DNA from: an uncultured Mollicutes bacterium
GTDB lineage: Bacteria > Bacillota_I > Bacilli_A > RFN20 > CAG-826
Assembly: GCA_900540395.1 (NCBI GenBank)
Contig: UQFQ01000006.1
Coordinates: 1-64,000 of the forward strand
Direction of reading: 5' to 3'
DNA: 64,000 nt
Below the pieces are notes generated by a model, which was not told where the DNA came from, did no database searches, and saw only the letters and a list, made by a program, of their open reading frames with translations. The position numbers were made by a program, and so were the translations under genes. Positions 47,174 through 53,754 of this stretch are shown one piece after another (position 1 is the first letter of the stretch; the number at the start of each line of letters is the position of its first letter).

Positions 47174-47605
47174 ATGGAAACAATTATTGTCAGCGCTTGT
47201 CTATTAGGTGAAAACACCAAATATAATGGTGGCAATAACTATGATTCTCGAATCGAAAAATTAAAAGAAAAGTATAACATAATTCCTATTTGCCCTGAAT
47301 CTTTTGGAGGCTTAAAAATTCCAAGAGAGCCAAGTGAAATTCAAGGTTCTTTTGTCGTTTCTAAAAGCGGAAAAGATGTTACCAATCAATTTAATGAGGG
47401 TGCTCATAAAGTTATTAATATTGTTAACTTCATGCATGTCAAAAAGGCTGTATTAATGGATCGCTCACCAAGTTGTGGTGTAAACAAAATCTATAATGGT
47501 AAATTTAATCACACTTTAATCGATGGACAAGGCTACACTGCTCGTCTTTTAAAAGAAAAAGGCGTCGAACTATATACAATCGACGATATAGACAAATTAT
47601 TATGA
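47174..47605 (+). CDS. DUF523 family protein
   Basis: The 143-residue protein has the DUF523 signature: SACLLGENTKYNGG at the start, CPESFGGLKIPREPSEI and the MDRSPSCGV motif. The conserved cysteines suggest metal or sulfur chemistry, but the function is unestablished. AAAGGAG precedes the start. It overlaps the next gene by ATGA. Confidence 0.92.
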   Translation: METIIVSACLLGENTKYNGGNNYDSRIEKLKEKYNIIPICPESFGGLKIPREPSEIQGSFVVSKSGKDVTNQFNEGAHKVINIVNFMHVKKAVLMDRSPSCGVNKIYNGKFNHTLIDGQGYTARLLKEKGVELYTIDDIDKLL

Positions 47606-48144
47606 GATCAAAAACTAGTATCATTATTCTAAAAATATCTTTTATTGCACTTTTTAGTGCACTTATATTTGTTTGTGGTGCATTTTTAGCTATACCTTAT
47701 GCTGGAGGAGCTGGATACTTTAATTTTTCAGATATTTTAATTTTATTTTCTTCAGTTTATTTAGGTCCTGAAATTGGTTTAATATCTGGAATAATTGGAG
47801 CATCAATGAGCGATTTATATGCTGGTTTTGCAAGTTGCATCCCTTTCACTATCGTTGCTAAAGGCTTAGAAGCTATTGTGTTTTCACTAATTTTCTTCAT
47901 TTTCAGAAAGCACAAATATTTAAAGCATCTTTCTTTTATTATTGCTCCTTTATTTATGGTTGCTTCTTACATTCCTTATTATCTTTTATATGATGATGGA
48001 GCTGGTATTATGGCATTAATTTCATCATGCTATGATTTGTTACAAGGAGCAATTTCTTCTGTCGCTGCAATTGTCTTATATCATTTATTCTTAAAAATAA
48101 AATTACCTTATAACTACTTTAACTTACTTAACTATCATAAATAG
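47602..48144 (+). CDS. ECF transporter S component (PF07155-like)
   Basis: This 180-residue, roughly six-helix membrane protein resembles substrate-binding S components of energy-coupling-factor transporters, with the segment YFNFSDILILFSSVYLGPEIG and a glycine-rich next helix. The substrate (a vitamin or related compound) cannot be told. It is cotranscribed with DUF523. The energising EcfA and EcfT genes are not in this window. Confidence 0.85.
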   Translation: MRSKTSIIILKISFIALFSALIFVCGAFLAIPYAGGAGYFNFSDILILFSSVYLGPEIGLISGIIGASMSDLYAGFASCIPFTIVAKGLEAIVFSLIFFIFRKHKYLKHLSFIIAPLFMVASYIPYYLLYDDGAGIMALISSCYDLLQGAISSVAAIVLYHLFLKIKLPYNYFNLLNYHK

Positions 48145-48153
48145 TTTTTACTT

Positions 48154-48675
48154 TTAATACTTATAAAAATAGATATCATATTTTCCTTTTTGTTTAGTTT
48201 TCTCATACGATTTTGTATCTATTCCACCAATTTCAAAACCACACGCTAAATAAAATAAACAAGCATCTAAGTTATTATCTTGAGCAATTGTAAATAAGCC
48301 AGGATAATTATGATCTAAAGCATATTTATATGAGTATTCAATAAGTTTTTTACCTACTCCTTTACCTCGCATAAATTTATTAACCTTTAAATCATATAAG
48401 AAAAGACAAGAGTTAAAAGTTTCAGTTAAAATCGCAAGTCCAATGCAGGTATTATTTTCATATGCACCAATAAAAATATAATCTTTCATTTCATTGAAAT
48501 CATAATTTTCATTTGGGAAAGTCATTTCCTTAATCTCGTCATTTTCAAATAAGAGTTCTTTATGTGACCATACATTATTATTAAACTCTACAATTAATTT
48601 TCCTCTTAATAAAAATGGTTCATTAGGAATATTAATATCATTAGCGTGTTTTTTATCAATAAGTTTAATTTCCAT
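48154..48675 (-). CDS. GNAT acetyltransferase, SatA/streptothricin-acetyltransferase-like
   Basis: The 173-residue protein aligns along its length with the streptothricin acetyltransferase SatA family as recalled (NIPNEPFLLRGKLIVEF at the N-terminus; MRGKGVGKKLIEYSYKYA as the acetyl-CoA loop; ACLFYLACGFEIGGIDTKSY at the end). The family acetylates the beta-lysine of streptothricin. Resistance is only inferred; an alternative amine substrate is possible. It converges with the ECF gene. Confidence 0.82.
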   Translation of the reverse strand: MEIKLIDKKHANDINIPNEPFLLRGKLIVEFNNNVWSHKELLFENDEIKEMTFPNENYDFNEMKDYIFIGAYENNTCIGLAILTETFNSCLFLYDLKVNKFMRGKGVGKKLIEYSYKYALDHNYPGLFTIAQDNNLDACLFYLACGFEIGGIDTKSYEKTKQKGKYDIYFYKY

Positions 48676-48721
48676 AGTTTTCTCACTTATTTAATATTCT
48701 ATCATTTTCGTGCAATTAAAA

Positions 48722-48757
48722 AGCCAGGCATAATTTATATTACCCTGGCTCTTTTTT
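48722..48757. terminator. Terminator downstream of the 46-aa peptide 1
   Basis: A stem AGCCAGG/CCTGGCT (48722-48728 with 48744-48750), 15-nt loop, has T-runs on both sides and so can act in either direction. On the minus strand it follows peptide 1. Confidence 0.8.
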
Positions 48758-48774
48758 CAAAATTAACAATTAAA

Positions 48775-48915
48775 TTAATCTTTTAAAAGTTTGAAAATTG
48801 GTGTGGATACTATTTGTCCGAATTCGTTATACATTGAAATAACTGTGTAAATACTGTCAACTTTAGCTCCATTTCTTAATTTTCTTCTTAACATTAATCT
48901 TCTTAAAAACATCAT
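48775..48915 (-). CDS. 46-residue basic peptide 1 (duplicated family)
   Basis: The product begins MMFLRRLMLRRKLRNGAKVD and ends PIFKLLKD. The N-terminal 14 residues form a strongly basic amphipathic segment; the remainder is neutral with Tyr and a VSTPIFK motif. A strong Shine-Dalgarno AAGGAGGG is 8 nt before the ATG, and a dedicated terminator follows. The peptide at 50451-50591 has the same length and about half of its residues identical or similar in register. There is no signal peptide. Candidate roles are a toxin, peptide signal or membrane-protein partner; none is established. Confidence 0.78.
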   Translation of the reverse strand: MMFLRRLMLRRKLRNGAKVDSIYTVISMYNEFGQIVSTPIFKLLKD

Positions 48916-48992
48916 GATAAGTACCCTCCTTACATCTATATATTAATTTAAATTAGGAGATATACAACAAAAATTCACGAATTGAAAAATTA

Positions 48993-49006
48993 TGTAAACG
49001 CTTACT
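48993..49006. promoter_or_regulatory. cre/LacI-family operator, proximal, upstream of peptide 1
   Basis: TGTAAACGCTTACT matches the cre pattern (TGNAARCG-N-WW-CA type) closely. It lies 77 bp from the peptide 1 ATG and 79 bp, start to start, from a second site at 49072. Confidence 0.7.
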
Positions 49007-49071
49007 TAAAATACCAAATATCCAAAATTTTTGAATATAATCGTAATATTTCAATTGAAACTAAGATTTTA

Positions 49072-49085
49072 TGAAAGTGCTTTCA
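49072..49085. promoter_or_regulatory. cre/LacI-family operator, distal, upstream of peptide 1
   Basis: TGAAAGTGCTTTCA is an almost perfect palindromic cre-like site. It is paired with the proximal site 79 bp away. Confidence 0.72.
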
Positions 49086-49148
49086 TTCGAAATCTTAAAA
49101 CGCATCAAGATTTAGTGTGAATTAGCAAATTTGCCATATTTTTGTTGG

Positions 49149-49184
49149 TTTTTTGCTTAAAAATTAATTTTTTAAGAAAAAAGC
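49149..49184 (-). terminator. AT-rich hairpin after membrane protein 1
   Basis: A long AT-rich inverted repeat (TTTTTTGCTTAAAAA with a TTTTTTAAGAAAAAA-like partner) begins about 10 nt after the stop of the gene at 49194. It probably ends that transcript. Confidence 0.45.
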
Positions 49185-49193
49185 ATCCTTATT

Positions 49194-49703
49194 TCATTCG
49201 CAACTAATATTAGATAAATCAGTTGGTTCGTTTTCCTCTCTGCCATTTCGTTCGTCTTTATTTTTTATAATACGCATTACTAGATTTGATACCGCTATTG
49301 TTGCAGACGTAACCGATACGATAAAAAAGTACACTATAACTTTTACAGAAAGGTAAGTTGAAGGATCAGAATCCATAAAATAATATTGAAAAATTATAAT
49401 GAGAAATATTAAAGCTAGTATAGAAAAAATAATTCCAATTACTAAATTTGTAATAAAACTAGCTAGGCTCTTTTTCTTCCTTTCTTTATTAGACTTTTCT
49501 CTTTTAATGCTGATTATTTTTTTGATTAAAATCGTAGATACAGAAAGTACTGAAATTAGAGTAAATACAAAAATTAAAATACTGATGACTGGATGAAAAT
49601 TAAGAAACGCAAAAGTATTATAAATTTCCAATAATGATAATAAGGTTATAAAAACAGCTAAACACACAAAATCAACTACGGCTAAAATCTTATACTTCTT
49701 CAT
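49194..49703 (-). CDS. Four-helix membrane protein 1 (paralogue of the next gene)
   Basis: The 169-residue protein has four hydrophobic segments (about 8-27, 40-62, 86-107, 120-145) and a basic cytoplasmic loop rich in Lys between helices 2 and 3. The first 70 residues align with the protein at 49804-50322 (VDFVCLAVFITLLSLLEIY against LDFISLIVFVAIFTYAEIH) and helix 3 shares SxLAxIFLIxIF. It ends in TGA. The helix-rich topology resembles bacteriocin-immunity or small holin-like proteins, but no family is recognised. Confidence 0.8.
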   Translation of the reverse strand: MKKYKILAVVDFVCLAVFITLLSLLEIYNTFAFLNFHPVISILIFVFTLISVLSVSTILIKKIISIKREKSNKERKKKSLASFITNLVIGIIFSILALIFLIIIFQYYFMDSDPSTYLSVKVIVYFFIVSVTSATIAVSNLVMRIIKNKDERNGREENEPTDLSNISCE

Positions 49704-49803
49704 ACATAAATCCTTTCCATTATTAAAATTAAAACTAAGCCTTAAAATTTAAATAAAGATATATTGCTGGTAATTGAAGTTTTTTCGCCTTTGTCAAAAT
49801 ATA

Positions 49804-50322
49804 CTATTTTTTTGAAACTACCGAATTATTAATGCTATATAATTTTTTCCTTTTATTAAAATAAATGCAAAGATTTGTAATTTTAACTGTTGATAATACA
49901 CCAAAAATAATAAATAAGTAGCAAAAATAATTAACTTTAAAACTCGAATTCACTCGCATAGTCTCATAGTCGTAACAAAAAATTTGAATAAGAAAAATTA
50001 TTGCTAATAAAGAAGAAATAATAGTTATAGTTAAATTAATTAATAATCGAGTTTTTGATATTTCAAAGTTGACTTCAAAATTATTTTCTCTACTTTTCCT
50101 TTTTCTAATTAAATGTTTTATAAGAAGTGTGCTGGTAATAGTGACTCCTATTGTTGAAAGAGCAAAAAGAAAAACAGCAAAAACTGAATTCAAGTATGGA
50201 ATTTCAAACGTATAATGAATCTCGGCATAAGTAAAAATTGCTACAAAAACGATTAGACTAATAAAATCAAGTGCCAGCAAACATTTATTTTTGTGCTGGC
50301 TAATAAGTTTTAAAAATTTCAT
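49804..50322 (-). CDS. Four-helix membrane protein 2 (paralogue of the previous gene)
   Basis: The 172-residue product has the same topology: four helices and a basic loop (KHLIRKRKSREN). It begins MKFLKLISQHKNKCLLALDF. The start has GGGGGAAC upstream. Its promoter candidate TTGACT-N17-CATAAT lies between it and the peptide 2 terminator, so it can be transcribed separately from the peptide. Function unknown. Confidence 0.8.
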   Translation of the reverse strand: MKFLKLISQHKNKCLLALDFISLIVFVAIFTYAEIHYTFEIPYLNSVFAVFLFALSTIGVTITSTLLIKHLIRKRKSRENNFEVNFEISKTRLLINLTITIISSLLAIIFLIQIFCYDYETMRVNSSFKVNYFCYLFIIFGVLSTVKITNLCIYFNKRKKLYSINNSVVSKK

Positions 50323-50389
50323 AATTGTTCCCCCGTTGACTTATTTTAACACTATTATGATTAAAAAAAATATATGAGTCAAAACAAAA

Positions 50390-50413
50390 GCCTGGTTCAA
50401 AATAGAGCCAGGC
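50390..50413 (-). terminator. Terminator downstream of the 46-aa peptide 2
   Basis: A 9-bp stem (GCCTGGCTC with GAACCAGGC on the minus strand, one mismatch) is followed by TTTTGTTTT, immediately after the peptide 2 gene. Its stem sequence resembles that of peptide 1's terminator. Confidence 0.8.
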
Positions 50414-50450
50414 ATTTTTATTAATTTATAATTAAGAAAAGTGACTAAGG

Positions 50451-50591
50451 TTATCTAACAACCTTAAAAAGAGGAGATGATACAGTCAATCCTAATTCAC
50501 TATAATTGTTATAACCATAGATTGTATAAACATCCATTGGTCTATATTCTTTTCTTAATTTTCTTTTAAGTAAAAGCTTTCTAAAAAACAT
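50451..50591 (-). CDS. 46-residue basic peptide 2 (duplicated family)
   Basis: The product begins MFFRKLLLKRKLRKEYRPMD and ends SSPLFKVVR. It has the same length as peptide 1 and the shared pattern MFxRxLxLxRKLR...D-x-Y-T...E-(F/L)-G...V-S-x-P-x-F-K. AAGGAGG precedes the ATG. Upstream of both peptide genes lies TTGTTG, then TAATATA, then TGTAAGGAGG, so promoter and ribosome-binding site are duplicated too. Function unknown. Confidence 0.78.
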   Translation of the reverse strand: MFFRKLLLKRKLRKEYRPMDVYTIYGYNNYSELGLTVSSPLFKVVR

Positions 50592-50672
50592 AATTTTTAA
50601 CAACCTCCTTACACCAAAATGTTATATTAGTTTGGATTGTTTTCAACAATTTTCATTAACTAGAAAAAGTTA

Positions 50673-50686
50673 TGAAAGCTCTTACA
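50673..50686. promoter_or_regulatory. cre/LacI-family operator, proximal, upstream of peptide 2
   Basis: TGAAAGCTCTTACA deviates from the cre consensus at the central CG but keeps both half sites. It sits 81 bp from the peptide 2 ATG. Confidence 0.6.
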
Positions 50687-50702
50687 TCTTTTTTCAGATT
50701 CT

Positions 50703-50730
50703 AAAAAAAGCGATAATTATCGCTTTTTTT
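50703..50730. terminator. Terminator after the neopullulanase gene
   Basis: A perfect 28-bp palindrome with core AGCGATAATTATCGCT and T7 on each strand lies downstream of the amylase stop and can act in both directions. Confidence 0.9.
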
Positions 50731-50751
50731 TCTCTGTCAGTAACTTATTTA

Positions 50752-50765
50752 TGAAAGTGTTTACA
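50752..50765. promoter_or_regulatory. cre/LacI-family operator, distal, upstream of peptide 2
   Basis: TGAAAGTGTTTACA is a good cre-like site, 79 bp start to start from the proximal site. It lies between the amylase stop and its terminator. Confidence 0.65.
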
Positions 50766-50797
50766 TTATAATTTAAAATTAATAATGAAAATTCGTA

Positions 50798-52519
50798 TTA
50801 TTTAATTTTCATTACCACAAATCCTAAATTATGAATAGTATTGCTATCAAAATTATTGCTTAATAAGACATTCTTAGCATCAATTTTATGATCTTTTCCA
50901 GAATTATTTATAATCACTTGATAGCTTTCTTCTGAATTAAATCTTTCAATAATTACTAAGTCATCATTAGATGTAACTTTAATATCTCCCGTTTTAAAAG
51001 CCTCGTGTTTTCTTAATTTAGTTATATCAGCAAATAATTGATTTTCTTTTGATCCGAATTCATTAGAATCCCACTCCATTCCTCTTCTATTATCAGGATC
51101 AGTACCGCCTTCCATGAAAATTTCATCGCCATAATAAATCATTGGCATTCCAGTATAAGAAATCAATGTTAAATAAGCTAAAAGATAGAGTTCTTTGTTT
51201 GGTTTAATAAAATTATAGAATCTTTCAGTGTCATGGCTATCTAAAAGATTAAGCATAACTTTATTAGAATTATCAGTATAACGAACAAGTAAAGTATTTA
51301 GTCTGTTTGCAAAATCTAAGGCACTAAATTTCTTTTGAACATAAAAATATTTACAAGCTACTAAGAAAGGATAATTCATAACCGAGTCAAATTCTGAAGC
51401 GCTCAAAAATGAAGAGGCGTTTGTCCAGTTTTCCCCAATTAAAATAACATCTTTCTTTACTCTTCTCAGTTCATGTTTAAAATAGCGCCAAAATGTATGG
51501 GAAACTTCATTAGCAACATCAAGTCGATAGCCATCAACTCCAAACTCAGTTATAAAGTATTTTCCAACACCCACAAAATAATCTTGTTCGTCAAAATTGT
51601 TAGAGTTTAATTTTGGCATTTGGTCGGTAAATCCAAACGTTTCATAATTAACTCCACTATCTTTAAAAGTTTCATCATGCATAAAGTAAAAATCATAATA
51701 TTTGGAATTTTTACCATTTTTTAATACATCTACAAACATAGGATTATGTTTTGAAGAATGATTAAACACAAGATCAAGAACAATTTTCATTCCATTAGCA
51801 TGTAATTTATCAACAAGAGCCTTGAATTCTTCTTTTGTCCCAAACATAGGATCAAAATTAAAATAATCCACAACATCATATTTATGATTAGATGGGGACT
51901 CACAAATTGGAGTTAAATATACAACATCAACTCCTAATTCTTTTAGATAGTCAACTTTTTCGTTAATACCTTTGAAATCACCGCCTAAAAAAACATTTTG
52001 AATTCGGTTGTTGTTTGGGCCTTTTAAATCTAAACTATTCCATGGTCTATTAATATAGTCTTTTTGTCCTCTACCATTTCTAAATCTTTCAGGGAAAATT
52101 TGATAAAAGACATCGCCTTCAAAAGTTTTATTACCGATAATATCAGATTCATTTATATAGTAAACAGAAAATCTATTATAATATGCGAAATTAAAATCAT
52201 ACGTTTCGGTTACTCCATCTTCACTAAAATAGTAACCTTTATCATTCATATCCTTAATATAAAAGATATAAGAAAGTCTTGCGTCGTTTCCACTAACTTT
52301 AATAATGGTTGAATAATAATCAAAATATTGATCACTAAACTCTATTTCCATCTTTTGTTCTTCGTGATGATGATAAAAATGTTCCGAATTGCCACATAAA
52401 CAATACACGGCTTTAATATCATCATTCTTTTTTGTTCTTAAGCGAACTTTAAGTTCTTTTCCATTAAGAGCGAAAGAATATCTTGAATCACTATAATGTT
52501 CAATTGCAGAAAAATCCAT
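50798..52519 (-). CDS. Neopullulanase/cyclomaltodextrinase (GH13 with N-terminal CBM34-like domain)
   Basis: GH13 catalytic regions are visible: DLVFNHSSKHN (region I), GYRLDVANE (nucleophile Asp), ILIGENW (acid/base Glu) and LLDSHDTERF (third Asp). An N-terminal beta domain of about 120 residues fits CBM34. There is no signal peptide, so it works inside the cell on imported maltodextrin. The length of 573 is typical. GGAGG precedes the start. It heads its own transcription unit. Confidence 0.92.
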   Translation of the reverse strand: MDFSAIEHYSDSRYSFALNGKELKVRLRTKKNDDIKAVYCLCGNSEHFYHHHEEQKMEIEFSDQYFDYYSTIIKVSGNDARLSYIFYIKDMNDKGYYFSEDGVTETYDFNFAYYNRFSVYYINESDIIGNKTFEGDVFYQIFPERFRNGRGQKDYINRPWNSLDLKGPNNNRIQNVFLGGDFKGINEKVDYLKELGVDVVYLTPICESPSNHKYDVVDYFNFDPMFGTKEEFKALVDKLHANGMKIVLDLVFNHSSKHNPMFVDVLKNGKNSKYYDFYFMHDETFKDSGVNYETFGFTDQMPKLNSNNFDEQDYFVGVGKYFITEFGVDGYRLDVANEVSHTFWRYFKHELRRVKKDVILIGENWTNASSFLSASEFDSVMNYPFLVACKYFYVQKKFSALDFANRLNTLLVRYTDNSNKVMLNLLDSHDTERFYNFIKPNKELYLLAYLTLISYTGMPMIYYGDEIFMEGGTDPDNRRGMEWDSNEFGSKENQLFADITKLRKHEAFKTGDIKVTSNDDLVIIERFNSEESYQVIINNSGKDHKIDAKNVLLSNNFDSNTIHNLGFVVMKIK

Positions 52520-52565
52520 ACAGCCTCCGTTTATTTTTTAAAATTTTTAGTCTAAAATAGTATAT

Positions 52566-53018
52566 ATGAAATTGAAAACTTTTAGTATTACTTTTGGTAT
52601 TTTAATGTTTCTTAGCGGTGCGCTCGTTGTTGCCTTAACCATAGTTTCATTAGTATTGAACAACAATGAAAACGACATTGTCATTAATGTATTAGCCATG
52701 GCTATAAATGCCATTCTTTTCTTTATCGAATCTTTCCTTTTCTTTAGAGGAATAACTCATCCAGCAATTTTATTGCCTGGGCTTTGTTTCCGTGAAAATT
52801 CTAAACTCAACAAAGGGCCATTAATTGTTATTACAATTGGCGGATTAATTGGGCTTGTCTTTACAATTTTGTTTGCAATAGAATCATCCGGATTAACAAG
52901 TTTGTTTAGTTTAAACCCAAGCGATAATTATTTATTTCTCTCAATATCGCTAACTTTATTAATTAATGCCGCTTCTGCTTTGATTTTTGCTTCAATAGCT
53001 AGATTTGAAGTCTATTGA
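52566..53018 (+). CDS. Small four-helix membrane protein, unknown
   Basis: The 150-residue protein has four hydrophobic segments and little else. It is divergent from the neopullulanase gene and convergent with the lipoprotein at 53012 (7-nt overlap). TAAAAT lies 7 nt before the ATG and there is no Shine-Dalgarno, which suggests a leaderless mRNA. The -35 is weak. No family is recognised. Confidence 0.75.
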   Translation: MKLKTFSITFGILMFLSGALVVALTIVSLVLNNNENDIVINVLAMAINAILFFIESFLFFRGITHPAILLPGLCFRENSKLNKGPLIVITIGGLIGLVFTILFAIESSGLTSLFSLNPSDNYLFLSISLTLLINAASALIFASIARFEVY

Positions 53019-53713
53019 TTGTAAATGCCATTTATATTATAAACAGCTCTATTTTGTGTTCTATCAATAACAACTTCTTCTTCACAAAATATTAGCATAC
53101 CATAATCATCTATTGTAATTTCTTGATTACAGGTTGCTCCTTCAAACATAGTTTTATCATCTTCAATTTTAAATGTAAGATTGCTGTCTTCTAAAACATA
53201 ACGATTGCCATATTTATGCGAATTTGCCTGAAAATAATCTCCATAATAAAGACCACCATATCTAAATGGCGAATCGCCAGTGAAAAAAATAGAATTCATC
53301 ATCGAATAAGCTTGATCGTATGGAATTTGCTCACTCGTTAATGACCCATTATTTGTTGTTTCGACAACGTAATTATCGTTTACTTCTTTTAATTCAACTT
53401 TTGTAGAAGTAATTTTAGTCTTACTGTCAATTTGATTTCCACTAAAACTGGCTTCATAGCAAAAGTAAAAGTCTTGGTTTTGTGAAGTTTTTGAAAAAAT
53501 AAGGTTCTCTTTTTTCTCGCCGTTAATTAATCCTGAAGCATCAATTTCTGAATAAGAAAAATTAATCTTTCCTGAATTTACATTTAAAAATGTGTTGTCA
53601 AATTCGATTGAATGTAAAAAATTGTAGATATCTTCTGGAATATCTACACTACTCGCACACCCTGTTACCAGGGTGGCGAGTAAAAATAATGGACTAAATT
53701 TTAAGATTTTCAT
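53012..53713 (-). CDS. Putative lipoprotein, unknown function
   Basis: The 233-residue product has a signal peptide ending in LVTGC (lipid cysteine at residue 19). The mature part is beta-rich with Asn, Ser and Tyr. Nothing identifies its ligand. The promoter TTGACA-N18-TAAAAT (53746-53751 and 53722-53727) lies 8 nt before the ATG, so the mRNA should be leaderless or nearly so. It sits beside the maltodextrin transporter genes. Confidence 0.82.
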   Translation of the reverse strand: MKILKFSPLFLLATLVTGCASSVDIPEDIYNFLHSIEFDNTFLNVNSGKINFSYSEIDASGLINGEKKENLIFSKTSQNQDFYFCYEASFSGNQIDSKTKITSTKVELKEVNDNYVVETTNNGSLTSEQIPYDQAYSMMNSIFFTGDSPFRYGGLYYGDYFQANSHKYGNRYVLEDSNLTFKIEDDKTMFEGATCNQEITIDDYGMLIFCEEEVVIDRTQNRAVYNINGIYNQ

Positions 53714-53721
53714 ATTTAATT

Positions 53722-53751
53722 ATTTTAAATATCAATCAGAAAATATGTCAA
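53722..53751 (-). promoter_or_regulatory. Promoter of the lipoprotein gene, predicting a leaderless mRNA
   Basis: TTGACA and TAAAAT on the minus strand are separated by 18 nt, and the ATG begins 8 nt after the -10. It overlaps the end of the ATPase gene. Confidence 0.7.
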
Positions 53752-53754
53752 TTA

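Noticed and set aside
47602..53018. Mycoplasma genetic code (TGA as Trp)
   Set aside because: TGA ends several genes (for example at 47603-47605, 49194 and 53016) and tryptophans are encoded by TGG.
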